From Limonium bicolor (lineage: Eukaryota; Streptophyta; Magnoliopsida; Caryophyllales; Plumbaginaceae), in assembly GCA_023374045.1 (NCBI GenBank), contig CM041783.1, positions 126,233,503-126,297,502 of the forward strand: 64,000 nt of DNA, in the 5' to 3' direction. Shown in pieces: positions 24,007-36,600 of the stretch. The first letter of the stretch is position 1. Each line of letters starts with the position of its first letter. The notes below the pieces were generated by a model. It was given only the letters and a program-made list of their open reading frames with translations, did no database searches and was not told where the DNA came from. Position numbers and translations under genes: made by a program.

Positions 24007-24548
24007 ACTTTAAACAGTTAAACGACCCCGTAAAATTATAGTTGATTATATAACTATAAATAAACATTGAAATAAAAAGAAATGAGAAAATTCTGGAAAA
24101 CGGGCCCGGTTAGTGAATAGTGCTAAACCGGGTAAATTAACGAGCGTTTTCTGTAAAAGACGAAAAATGCTCCAGTGTGTATATATTAGTGGGCCGGTTT
24201 TATTAATATAGATAGCCCCTCACACATGACTAGTTAACTAATTAAATAAGTCAAAAAGTGAAAAAGTGAAAAAGTCAACATATACCCCCACCCACACTCT
24301 CTCTCCTCTCATTTCTTTTCTTCTTCACGTACTGCCTCCCCTTCCTTCTTTCATCTTCCTCAGCCGATTCTCCACCCTCCTCTCTTGTTGGCAAGCGATT
24401 TGGGAACCACCATGGAAGCTCCACATTCTTCTACTTGCTCTAGCCATATACAAGCTCCAAATACAAAATAAATTACATATTCTTCATCCTCTCATCATCC
24501 TCTATCATTCCCTCTTTTCAAAATTCGAAAATGAAGAACTTCATCTCC

Positions 24549-24563
24549 ATGGGTTTTTCCCAT
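24549..24563 (+). other. ATGGG-N5-CCCAT hairpin in LTR leader (E)
   Basis: ATGGGTTTTTCCCAT. Also at 34522-34536 (3' LTR of E) and, with a different loop, at 57139-57153 in D. Confidence 0.45.
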
Positions 24564-25846
24564 TTGAAGAGAAAAGCACATCATCTAGTAGCTTGGAGTC
24601 TCCTCTTCCTTCTAAGGTAAAAATTTCATTGAAAAGCTCATTCTTGTTCTCTCTCCTTTGGCGACCGATTTTACCCCTTTGTAATGCCTTGTTTTCTTCT
24701 TGATTTTGAGCTCCATTTCAACCCTCCAATGGTGGAGTAACCCCCTTCTTGATTCAAGGGTGAGAACCCCTCTCAAAAATCTCCAAAGGTAAAACCCTAA
24801 CTTTGTGTTTTAAGCCCTTTGATTGAATTAAAACTTCCTAAGGGTTTAGATGATTAATTGAGTACATTTTTGTGTTTCTTGAATATTGGGATGGAGTTTG
24901 GTAACTCCATTCCCACTTGACCGAAATTGAGAAGAGGAGGGGCAAGAGGAGAACTAAATGGGAATTCGTGAGATACCAAGGTAAGGAAACTACCTTAATG
25001 ACTATGTTAACTGTTTTAGAATTTTTGGAATGGGTTAAATTAAATAATGAACCCAAATTATGGAACATAATGTGTTTAGTTGATTTTGAGAGAGTTTGTG
25101 AATTAATGGTTTGAATTGAGGGCCTTGGAGCCAAAGGATTTTAGTTGTGGTTATATTGTGGTGTATTGAGATTTTAGAGCAATGTTGTGATTCGGTGAAT
25201 TTTGGATTGATATTGAGTGCTGCTAGGACCCTTATATGGGTGTGGCTAGATTAGGTTTGAAAAATGATGACAAGATGTTGTTTGGGAGATGCTAAGTTTA
25301 TGGGGAGGTTATGGCGAAATTTTAGTAGAAAATGAGTGTTTTGATGATGGCTTGGTGGATGGGAGAATCTAGGTGTTTGTAGTGTTGAGTGGAGTGGTTT
25401 AATAGCCTTGAAATGGTATTTGGAGAACTAAGAGGAGTAGTACAAAAATCTGTAGCACAAGTGTTAGAAAAGTCATGGATTTGGCCAATGGTGAATAAGA
25501 GTGTTACGCTTGAGAAACAAAGGATGAACTTGGGTTTTGGAAGTGTATTGGTCTAAGAATGTGTTGGTGTGGTGAGTAAGAGATTTAGTAAGGTGGGTGG
25601 AAGTTTATGAAACAACAAAAGAAGTTTCATGTGCACTGTTGTGCTTAAGTGTAACAGGGAGAATGAAAAACTTGTAGAAATGGACAAGAATCGAATGGTG
25701 AGTTTGACCAACGATTTGAGGAGGTTTAGTGAGTGTTTTAGTGTGTTTAAACATGTAGGAAACATGTGGAAAGTTTAGGAAATGATTAGAGGTGAATTAG
25801 GGGTTGAAAACTGATCAAAAACTATAAATTTTGACAGTTCCAGAGG

Positions 25847-26028
25847 TGGTCCGGGTTTGCAAATCGGTACGCAAACCCGGACCATAGCAAAAACACGGCA
25901 GAAGACCATCCCAGGGGGTGGTCCGGGTTTGTAAACCCGGACACAAACCCGGACCACATAGAAAAATGTCCAGAAAGCATTTTCCAGGGTTGGTCCGGGT
26001 TTGTAACCCCGGACACAAACCCGGACCA
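25847..26028. repeat. GGTCCGGGTTT palindrome array in E, 5' LTR
   Basis: Three palindromes (GGTCCGGGTTTGT...ACAAACCCGGACCA) start at 25848, 25920 and 25992, exactly 72 bp apart, with unrelated spacers. Confidence 0.9.
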
Positions 26029-27991
26029 TACTAAAAACTTACCAGAATGTGCTTTAAAGTGTTGTTATGATGGGGAAGTGAATGGTATTGGTTTTAGATG
26101 TTGATTATGCCTTGTTTGGTGAGTTTTAAAGGCCTTAGAAGGTGTAAACAAGGGTTAGGTTGGATGTGAGAAAGTTGTGAGTTTAAGTACACAAAGTTTA
26201 ACCGAAATAACGGGATAACGGGTTAAGTACGGGAGTAATAGAAATTTACATACCATAAGATTTTGATGTTAATGAAAACATTGGAAATAATACTAGTTGT
26301 TGGAAAACTACCCGGGGAGCGTGAGGTGACGCGTTGGAGTAAATCCTCGGGAACACGGTAGAGTAACCCATGGTGTAAGGTATGGTTTTCTTGCAACCTG
26401 TGTCCTACCGGGTTACACCGGCTTGTATGCCAACTTGTTTTTTTGTGTGTTTGCCACCTTGCAAGATAAAGCATGAAATGAGTTTATAGTAATTCATTAA
26501 TGTGGCGTAAAGAATTCCGATACTGTTTAACCTTAAGTATGTGTTAAACCGTAGCTAACCGACTCTAGGATCACATAAGAGATCGGTATTCGGATTAAAC
26601 GTCCCAACCTACGAGAACGTTCTAACTACGGCTATCCGTGCGTTAGTTGTATGTTGTGGTTGTGTGTGATGTGTGTGGCTTTTGTTTGGTATATCGATAT
26701 TTAACTAATGTTGTTGTCTATGTTTGTCGAATGGGATGTTACCTCCCTTGTGTGTGATTAACCAAGTTTATAACACCATACGGTGTCATGATGTGATAAG
26801 TTCCATAAAGGAACTTCTAACTAATATGTATATATTATGGGGGGTGAGGAATCCGGTCGTTCCGGTCGCGTGTGTTGTTTGGGAGTTGATGTATAAATGT
26901 GAATTAACTCCCACTCTGTTATGTTATGGTTGTTTTTCCTTCTTGGATTACAACCACCCTCGAGCTTAACCAAGGCTTTTTATCTGACTCACGTCGGACT
27001 AGGGGGATATGTGTATAATGTGTACGGTTCTATATTAAGACCGGAATAGCTTAACCAAAGCTATTTATCTGACTCACGTCGGACTAGGGGAATATGTGTA
27101 TAATGTGTACGGATCTATATTAAGACCGACCCATCTAAGTGAGTAAATATGTATGGTGTGCGGACATATATTTAGTCTGACACACCTTAAGTAAAGTGTA
27201 CGTTCTCTAAGAAGAACGGTGGTGTGTTGTATACGTGTTGTACGGGATATGTGCGGTGATGTTGTGTAAGTTGATAACCAAAATCAACCCAAATTTAGTG
27301 AAAGAAGTAGTTGTAGCCCGATCAATTCGGTGAGTGTTGCTTAGTAAGAAATAAGTCCCGTTAAGGTAGAACCCTCAAGGGGCAAGGAATACAATAAGGT
27401 GATCTAACCAATATGATGTGTGAATGTTATGGTTGTATGCTTTTTATTGGATGTGTGTGCTTGTAAGTATGTTATGTGTTTATAGTTCTCTTGCGTGCTT
27501 TAAATAAAATAACCTGCATGCTCACTCGACAATTAGTTGTGCGTGGCCCGGTAGCATGCGGGCTGCGGGATTACCATACCAGCAAAGGTGCTGACCCCCT
27601 TTGGGGGCCCCCATTACTTTACAGGTACAATGGAGCTGGTAGCCGTTCGAGTGTAGGACGGGGTAGCTGTACATACGTGGATAGTTATCTATTGTTTATG
27701 TAGTTGTAAGTGATGTAAGACCGAAGTTGGATATCGGTAGCTGAAGGTATAGACTCGGTACAGTTGTAATGTAAATGTATTTGTATTCAATTGTAACGGA
27801 TTTGTAAAAGTAAAGTGTAGTACTCAGTAATCTAGTCCATCAGACCGGTACACTATGTATGTATTAGCCTTGTTAGCCACGTGGGTGGCTAACGGCGTGT
27901 AACACCCATTGGTCTAGTCAGTGTTTATGATGCAATTTCCAATGCGATAAATGGTTAAGTGTGGTGTTATTAGTTGGGGTGTTACAAAAAG

Positions 27992-28003
27992 TGGTATCAG
28001 AGC
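27992..28003 (+). other. Primer binding site of E (tRNA-iMet)
   Basis: TGGTATCAGAGC, complementary to the 3' end of initiator tRNA-Met, 5 nt after the 5' LTR. Confidence 0.9.
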
Positions 28004-28256
28004 CAGACCCAGGTCAGTGTGCTAGTGGGCCCGCGAGGGCGCTGGGCTCTCGTGAGGGGGGGTGGAGTGTAACACCCAGAGGAGGGTTACCTCCCACATT
28101 GATTGGGGAGGAGAACGAAGTGTGCCTTATAGGTGCGTGGATACCTCTCCCTTGTGTGACGCGTTTTGGGGCGAAACCCCAGGAACAAATCCGTGCGGCC
28201 TGCGTGCCAAAGCGGACAATATCACACATGTGGGTTGATTAGGCTGGGCTGTCACA
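28004..28256 (+). mobile_element. Embedded miniature LTR (TRIM-like): short internal part, PPT, 189-bp LTR
   Basis: Directly after E's PBS come about 50 bp, a purine tract (GTGAGGGGGGGTGGAG, 28052-28067) and then a 189-bp segment (28068-28256) that begins TGTAACACCC and ends GGCTGTCACA. This is followed 2 nt later by a second PBS. PBS, short spacer, PPT, short LTR, PBS is the plan of a terminal-repeat retrotransposon in miniature. The left LTR of that unit is missing, its place being taken by E's own LTR. I see no 5S rRNA homology, so it is not a Cassandra element. Confidence 0.55.
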
Positions 28257-28258
28257 GA

Positions 28259-28270
28259 TGGTATCAGAGC
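28259..28270 (+). other. Second tRNA-iMet primer binding site
   Basis: TGGTATCAGAGC again, 267 bp after the first, and followed by a six-pair stem (28266-28271 with 28278-28283). Confidence 0.8.
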
Positions 28271-31200
28271 GAAGTATCGTTCTAATGACTGGAAATACCG
28301 AGCTTAGGAAGTACCGAGTTAGGAATTTAAGACTTTGGGTTAAGGGTTGAGTGATAGCGTGAGAGATACGCTAGTTAGGAATTACCAGTGTGTACTGGAA
28401 ACCTACAATTTCCTTCCCACCCTCCACAGTCCCTGGTTTATAACTCGGGGAAGAACGCCAGAGAGATGAAACTCCTCTCTTATTCGGGAATACCCGATCT
28501 GGCTGTTGTTAAACATCACTGTAAGTACGAAGAACCTGTCATACGGTAGATTCCAAGAACTGAGAATCCCAAAGATGGAACCTGTTTGAACACCTTTACC
28601 TGCACTTAATAGCGGAAGATTAAGAATCCTATCTATAAGAGACTGAAATTTCCCGCGACCTGGGTTGACATGCCTAGCAGTCGAGGAAACCCAGTCAATA
28701 AGGAAGAGAACACTGATTGTGCACAGAAGCGGACAATGAAGAAGCAACAAACCCGAGACACATGTCTACGGGACCACAATTGTTAAATAATACCGACAAT
28801 GGTATAAAAACCGACTAAGGAACTAGTCAAGGTTGGATGATTCCAAACCTACAACGCCAAAGAGGCTGTAATACCCGATTATCACAGTTTAGACAAATGT
28901 GGGAGTATTAGTGAAGCATAGTTCAATAGGGCTACGAAGTAGTACCTGAACAAGAAATCCAAGTCCCGGCAACCACGACAAGTGTGTGGGGAGGAACATT
29001 AAGGAAGAACACAGAGTTAAGTGAATGGAGAGTCACCCTAGTTAACGACCACCATGTCAGACCATTGAGAGTCGCTTGAATGTTCTATTATCAAAACTGT
29101 AAGGTCAAAGGAGGAGCCAACAAGGCTACCGAACACGGTAATGATAAAAGTAATACCGCAACCAGTATGTGTTGAACCGACAGCCAGCTAGCATGGCGCA
29201 CTTGCTATTGCAAGTGCTGCTAGAACGGGGCTATTCGGGAAAGTTTTAATGACTATAAAGTACCTAGCAAGGTACCCTATTGTTGAAGGAAGTGACTATA
29301 TAACCAAGAATCCTAGAATTTGAAGAGTGAAACCTGGAAGGGCTTAGTGGCCTAACCATTGTATGTGAAGATATACCAGTCAGCGGGAAGCTAGACTTGG
29401 TCAAAGTGTGAAGACATTTTAAATACCGAGAAGAATTTTCTTATGAACCCAGTTTTTCTTCTAAACCTAGATTTATTTCAAACCGTTTGCACAACCGAAT
29501 TTCTTCCAACTCATGTTCACTTCAAACCTTCTTTTAAGCCCAAAATTTTCTCAAACTTCATGTTTTCTTTAAAGACCAAAACCATAGGACCTACATCGGC
29601 CTCAGCGCCACACAGTAGGTAAGTTGTACCCAATTGCTTTCGAGCAACGTTAGAACAATCCTACAACCCGAGGGTATTAACCCGAGGGAAAGGATTTAGT
29701 TCATACTAGATACAGACAGTGGACAATTTCCCTTAATACATAGTGCGGGAAGCACAGAATGCATATTATTATAGGATGACATGCGGGAGTTGACAACAGA
29801 ATACTTCACCTAGGCGTGTGACGGACACTACGAGTGTACTAATTGAAATGTGGGACGACCGTACTCTAATAGGAGCTTGTGGGCCTGACAGACCTTCTCA
29901 TGGGTTAGTCGGGTAAGTAGCAATGTATCAGTAGGGTACCCCACATATGTATACGAGTGGAGTCAGAAACACGGGAAGTAGTCGACTCCATACTACGGTC
30001 AGCAGTAAAACTTAAACAAGAGCAACGAATTGCCAAAAATGGTTGAAGTAAGGGAACCCAGTTAAGTTAACAAGACTAAAGAAATTAGTGAATTCGTTTA
30101 AGAAATGTTTAAGAGTCAGGAAGTGCGAAGTGCACTGACTGTTATGTAAAGACATCGCATAAGTCTTAAGAATCCTGAGGGATAAACATGATAGCTGGAA
30201 TGATTACCCAGCCTATACATGACAAGGCAGGTGCCTAACATGGACACGTTAATGTGTAATGAACGGGATGAAACTCCTGGAATAATTACTTAGACTACCA
30301 GGGAATATTGATCTTCATAGAAAAGGTTAGTAAACCCAGTTAAGAACGCAAAATGGCGTAGTTAACTAAACGTACCTATAAGTCCAAGCCAAATGTAATG
30401 GCATAACTTAGTAACGCCCAGGAGCAATCCTTGAGGGGTGTTTGGATCAACAATTGTTGAACGAATTAACGTGACAGAAATGCAAGGGTTGGAACTAAAC
30501 TCAATAAAATATAAGTCGTTAGGAGGCGGACTGACATTCCTAAGGGGGCATCCCATGAGAGGCGGTGTGATGCAACGACCTTGTTATGGAGCCCAATACT
30601 ACCTCCAACCCATGTAATGTTGTACAGAGAAAGTAAAACTTGTGTGAACAGCCTATAATGAGCAGAACTCGAGGCAACAAAGCATTTAAGCCACAGACCA
30701 AATGTGTTATGCAAATCTAATTGATTGTGAAAGTTTATGTTGTACAAGTGAATAGAGCAGAGAACGAACCACTGCTTTAAGAGTGGGGATACCCCTCGAT
30801 ATCGTGAAACCATGGGAGCGGTATTTATGTGAACCAAGTTCAAGAATTATGTTAAGAATTGACCATATTGTTATTACCCAAGAATGATATGAATAGTCGT
30901 CATATGAAAAGAAGCGTTGTACCAGTTGTGGAGACAGGAAGAGTAATAAGTCTAATAGCAACCACCATAGGTGTGTGATGCTAAATGTAGAGGGGACAAC
31001 GCTCAAGGAACATAAAGACTCGAGGGAATAGTGTATTCAGTAGTCATCCTAATGAATGATGAACCAAAAATACGAATGATGGAAGTACATGAGCAGAAGC
31101 TAATATGAGAGTGGATGCCATGTAAGTTAGTGTTGTACAAGAAGTAAGAATACGGTGCGCAATAAGCGACCGTTGTATAAGTATTGTTAAACGAAAGTAT

Positions 31201-31319
31201 GGCAAATAAGCAGAATTATGAGTTAAACTCAGTGGAGATACAATGGTAAGTGATAACAAATAAACTAGGCAGTAAGCTAGTATTATGAGATAAAAATCTC
31301 AGGGAAACACAGTGTTCAT

Positions 31320-31430
31320 TCCTATTGTAATCCCATAAGAGATTTACTGCCAAGAGTTTACGCCTCTGCACTCTGTATGACTGAGTGTTTTGGTATTGCG
31401 CTTGCGCGGTAATGATCGAGTGAGATAGCT
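31320..31430 (+). repeat. LTR-A-like block inside E
   Basis: GTTTACGCCTCTGCACTCTG, followed by a GACTGAGTGTTTTGGTATTG block. The reverse complement of the duplicated block in LTR A (5761-5824 and 5966-6030) reads almost the same. Because A lies on the minus strand, the sense is the same in both elements. Confidence 0.75.
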
Positions 31431-33361
31431 AGGAAGTTGGGAAGATGTTAATTGTGGTAGAACAACAAAAGACTTATAACGTTATAAGACCGAGGCATAG
31501 GAAATGCAAGGTCGTAGCAATGAAAGAATACTAGTATAGAACCAAATGTGGAGGCGTGATTAGCAATGAGTGACTGCAGTAACACCGAATGCCAAATACC
31601 ATTATGGAATATACCTCAAGTGTTGGAAATAACCGAGGGAGCACTACATATTAGGTAGTAGCTCAACCTCAACCGACAACAAGTCGGATCAAACTAAGTG
31701 AATGATCACGAACTTACACAGCTGCATATGCAGTAAGTTATCTGAACAGTGGATGGAAAGTTTGCAACTCACCAGATTACCGCACGGTAAGAGATACCAT
31801 GCGTCGGTTGAGAAACCATTGTTCACAAGACTAAGGTGATAAATGGGAAATGTACAATACATTATGAATAACGATTGGGGCAAACTAAGCTCTAAGTTGT
31901 CACAGTTGTGCACCAGAAGCTAGTGAACCCATGTTTCAGATACATTGTGAATATGAATAATGGCTAGTTATTAACGACAAGAAGCCTCACAGGCCAGAAT
32001 CGAAACCGGTGATGAGTTAAATAAACTCCAATGAGAATTCTTGGGTTGGGGACTAAACCGCCAATATGGTTAAGATCCTCTAACCAGAACGCATTGTATA
32101 ACAGACCGAGTGGAAGTTAAGACACTTCACGGCGGCAAAACATTTTAAACCAATGTTCAGTGATTGATTACGTGGGTGTAATCCCTTTTAAGGGGGGTAG
32201 AGCCTAAAACCGCTTAGTGTGTTTTAACATACAAGTGTACGTGAACTATGTTGTGCATATCACAAAATAATTTGTTTTGATGATTGGTGCGTATGTAATA
32301 TGAACATGCGCATTCATTCATGGTTTAATTGTGGTAATTGCGCACAGAAGATGTGACTACCTTTGTGATAAATGTATATACCTTGTTAACTGTTATGGGT
32401 GACAGTACAAGTGTAAGGGAGTAAAGAAACTCCCGGGGAACTAAAACCCTGACAATGTATGTTGATATAATACTAAATGTAAAACCATGTATTGTATTTT
32501 GATAAAAGTATATATATATATACAGTGTTGTGATTTATGAAGGGGTATGAGACCGACATAGAACCTAGTGATAATTTAATTCCCTAGGTAACTTGAATTA
32601 AGTTGAACCTGGATGATGATTGATAGACGGAGTTCTATCCCTTGGAGATGTAATGATTATGCCTAGATGGATTAAAAGATAGAAAATGGTACATGCTTGA
32701 ATTAGTTGTTGTTTGAAAATGAAGTGGGAGGTGAAACTTGATTATCATGAGATCAAGGGAAGCCGAACACAAATTGGGGTGGAAAGATAACTCAACACTG
32801 ATGCTGATCACTTCAGGGTTGGATGACTCTTGAAACTCCCTATAAGTGGTCACAAATAATCACGTTAAGAATAAGATGCAGTTAGCATAAATTGGACTTG
32901 GAGTTGTATTACGTTTTCAAAAAGAATTTTAAATTGGTGTCTTCAAATTTTCAATTGGTAATTTTAAGACTTCAATTAATATTCCAAGGTTCTTAAATGG
33001 TATTTTCAAAGGAAGGATTTCTTTAATTGACCTTGTAAAAAGGATTTTCAATTAGTACTATCCAATAAAGGATTTCATTCTACTTAACCTCATAAAGAAT
33101 ATTTTCGTATTACTTGCTCACGAGCTGAGGACGTATGAGCCTTTGTCTTCGGACCGGTGACATGAGAAGTATATTTTAAAAATGTATGTGATTGTTTTGA
33201 TCTCCTAAAGGAACGGGGACCAGAAGGTGTCCATCGCAACCGGGTTCTGCGGGATCACAGTGTATATGTACTCGACATGGGACTTGAGCCCATGAAGAGA
33301 TGGAAAATGTATTTCTGTTTGCTATACATGCTAAGACATGTTGTGTGGTATGTGTAATAAA

Positions 33362-33530
33362 TGTTATCCAGACCTATGAGTCTGAATGTTATTATGTTAT
33401 CGAGACCTATGAGTCTAAATGTTGTTATGTTACCCGGACCGTTGAGTCCGAGGTTATTATGTAAGCGTGTCATGTATGGATGTGGATGTGTTACCCAGAC
33501 CGTTAAGTCCGAGGTTGTTATGTAAAGTGT
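33362..33530 (+). repeat. Short tandem repeat in E (GACC-ATGAGTC units)
   Basis: Four units of about 33 bp (GTTAT/ACCCGGACC...GAGTCYGA...TTATTAT), the last separated from the others by a spacer. Confidence 0.65.
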
Positions 33531-33620
33531 GCTTTAGTATGGAAGTCGTATCTTGCAAATAATCCTAGTGTTCTGATTAAAAGGATATGAGGGAAATTGT
33601 GAACTTCGAGGACGAAGTTC

Positions 33621-33637
33621 CTTTAAAGGGGGTAGAT
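33621..33637 (+). other. Polypurine tract of E
   Basis: AAAGGGGGTAGAT lies directly before the 3' LTR. It is preceded by ACTTCGAGGACGAAGTTC (33603-33620), a self-complementary motif also found on the minus strand at element A's PPT (about 51070-51085). Confidence 0.9.
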
Positions 33638-36600
33638 TGAAATACCCCAAACCATAATGTGTTAATTAATTATGTAATTATTATTTTCTAAGGCTAATTG
33701 AGTCCTTAAGAATTTTGGTAAAAAGAATAAATCCAAAAAGGAAAAAAAAAGATGCGTAAAAGTCACAAAACGTGAAAACGCGGATTTAATTATTTTAGGA
33801 GGTATATAACCTTCACTGGGGTTATAAATATATTTTTATACCCTAATTACACACTAATAACATGTGGGAAAAATTCCGGAAGAAAACGGATCCAAATAAC
33901 GCGTTAAAACGCTAACGGAGTCCCAAAGCGCGCTTTTCGAGAAAACCCGAAAACGCGACTTTAAACAGTTAAACGACCCCGTAAAAAATATAGTTGATTA
34001 TATAACTATAAATAAACATTGATGGGAGCCTAATAACAATTAAAATAAAAAGAAACGAGAAAATTCCGGAAAACGGGCCCGGTTAGTGAATAGTGCTAAA
34101 CCGGGTAAATTAACGAGTGTTTTCTGTAAAAGACGAAAAACGCTCCAGTGTGTATATATTAGTGGGCCGGTTTTATTAATATAGATAGCCCCTCACACAT
34201 GACTAGTTAACTAATTAAATAAGTCAAAAAGTGAAAAAGTGAAAAAGTAAACATATACCCCCACCCACACTCTCTCTCCTCTCATTTCTTTTCTTCCTCA
34301 CGTACTGCCTCCCCTTCCTTCTTTCATCTTCCTCAGCCGATTCTCCCTCCTCCTCTCTGGTTTGCAAGCGATTTGGGAACCACCATGGAAGCTCCACATT
34401 CTTCAACTTGCTCTAGCCATATACAAGCTCCAAATACAAAATAAATTACATATTCTTCATCCTCTCATCATCCTCTATCATTCCCTCTTTTCAAAATTAG
34501 AAAATGAAGAACTTCATCTCCATGGGTTTTTCCCATTTGAGGAGAAAAGCACATCATCTAGTAGCTTGGAGTCTCCTCTTCCTTCTAAGGTAAAAATTTC
34601 ATTGAAAAGCTCATTCTTGTTCTCTCTCCTTTGGCGACCAATTTTACCCCTTTGTAGTGCCTTGTTTTCTTCTTGATTTTGAGCTCCATTTCAACCCTCC
34701 AATGGTGGAGTAACCCCCTTCTTGATTCAAGGGTGAGAATCCCTCTCAAAAATCTCCAATGGTAAAACCCTAACTTTGTGTTTAAGCCCTTTGATTGAAT
34801 TAAAATTTCCTAAGGGTTTAGATGATTAATTGAGTACATTTTTGTGTTTCTTGAATATTGGGATGGAGTTTGGAAACTCCATTCCCACTTGACCGAAATT
34901 TAGAAGAGGAGGGGCAAGAGGAGAACTAAATGGGAATTCATGAGAAACCAAGGTAAGGAAACTACCTTAATGACTATGTTAATTGTTTTAGAATTTTGGG
35001 AATGGGTTAAATTAAATAATGAACCCAAATTATGGAACATAATGTGTTTAGTTGATTTTGAGAGAGTTTGTGAATTAATGGTTTGAATTGAGGGCCTTGG
35101 AGCCAAAGGATTTGAGTTGTGGTTATATTGTGGTGTATTTAGATTTTAGAGCTATGTTGTGATTTGGTGAATTTTGGATTGATATTGAGTGCTGGTAGGA
35201 CCCTTATATGGGTGTGGCTAGATTAGGTTTGAAAAATGATGACAAGATGTTGTTTGGGAGAAGCTAAGTTTATGGGGAGGTTGTGGTGAAATTTTAGTAG
35301 AAAATGAGTGTTTTGATGATGGCTTGGTGGATGGGAGTGGTTTAATAGCCTTGAAATGGTATTTGGAGAACTAAGAGGAGTAGTACAAAAATCTGTAGCA
35401 CAAGTGTTAGAAAAGTCATGGATTTGGCCAAGGGTGAATAAGAGTGTAACGCTTGAGAAACAAAGGATGAACTTGGGTTTTTGAAGTGTATTGGTCTAAG
35501 AATGTGTTGGTGTGGTGAGTAAGAGATTTAGTAAGGTGGGTGGAAGTTTATGAAACAACAAAAGAAGTTTCATGTGCACTGTTGTGCTTAAGTGTAACAG
35601 GGAGAATGGAAAACTTGTAGAAATGGATTGAGGAGGTTTAAACATGTAGGAAACATGTAGGAAACATGTAGGAAACAATGATTTGAGGAGGTTTAGTGAG
35701 TGTTTTAGTGTGTTTAAACATGTAGGAAACATGTGGAAAGTTTAGGAAATGATTAGAGGTGAATTAGGGGTTGAAAACTGATCAAAAACTGTAAATTTTG
35801 ACAGTTCCAGAGGTGGTCCGGGTTTGCAAATCGGTACTGCAAACCCGGACCATAGCAAAAACACGGCAGAAGACCATCCCAGGGGGTGGTCCGGGTTTGT
35901 AAACCCGGACACAAACCCGGACCACATAGAAAAATGTCCAGAAAGCGTTTTCCAGGGTTGGTCCGGGTTTGTAACCCCGGACACAAACCCGGACCATGCT
36001 AAAAACTTACCAGAATGTGCTTTAAAGTGTTGTTATGATGGGGAAGTGAATGGTATTGGTTTTAGATGTTGATTATGCCTTGTTTGGTGAGTTTTAAAGG
36101 CCTTAGAAGGTGTAAACAAGGGTTAGGTTGGATGTGAGAAAGTTGTGAGTTTAAGTACACAAAGTTTAACCGAAATAACGGGATAACGGGTTAAGTACGG
36201 GAGTAATAGAAATTTACATACCGTAAGATTTTGATGTTAATGAAAACATTGGAAATAATACCAGTTGTTGGAAAACTACCCGGGGAGCGTGAGGTGACAC
36301 ATTGGAGTAAATCCTCGGGAACACGGTAGAGTAACCCATGGTGTAAGGTATGGTTTTCTTCCAACCTGTGTCCTACCGGGTTACATCGGCTTGTATGCCA
36401 ACTTGTTTTTCTGTGTGTTTGCCACCTTGCAAGATAAAGCATGAAATGAGTTTATAGTAATTCATTAATGTGGCGTAAATAATTCCGATACCGTTTAACC
36501 TTAATTATGTGTTAAACCGTAGCTAACCGACTCTAGGATCACATAAGAGATCGGTATTCGGATTAAACGTCCCAACCTACGGGAACATTCTAACTACGGC

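Larger units (their letters stand above)
23685..27986 (+). repeat. 5' LTR of element E
   Basis: 4302 bp. Conserved signals: a stem-loop at 23978-24006, an ATGGG-N5-CCCAT hairpin at 24549-24563, splice-donor-like AAGGTAAAA at about 24617, and a palindrome array at 25847-26028. It differs from the 3' LTR by scattered substitutions and several indels of 20-40 bp. Confidence 0.93.
28271..33620 (+). other. Non-coding internal region of E
   Basis: 5.3 kb without a recognisable protein. Frames are short and unlike any retroelement domain. The first 150 bp (TACCGAGCTTAGGAAG..., AAGTACCGAGTTAGGA) resembles the sequence after D's PBS at 60375-60420, so the region descends at least partly from such an element. 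It contains the LTR-A-like block at 31320-31430 and a tandem repeat at 33362-33530. Confidence 0.7.

Noticed and set aside
24266..24703. 145-residue hydrophobic frame in the 5' LTR of E
   Set aside because: It is the CT-rich leader in one frame; the 3' LTR copy is shortened by substitutions and no family is recognisable.
25775..26029. Overlapping minus frames (VRVCVRGYKPGP...) in E, and similar frames at 35742-35997, 8029-8334 and 58184-58626
   Set aside because: All are readings of the palindrome arrays; several frames on both strands stay open because of the repeat.
28068..28256. Cassandra TRIM with 5S rRNA promoter
   Set aside because: The 189-bp segment lacks the 5S A-box/C-box wording; only the LTR ends and PBS resemble a TRIM.
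29000..31300. Several 60-125-codon minus frames inside E as a decayed pol
   Set aside because: No RT, RNase H, integrase or protease motif can be found in any of them.
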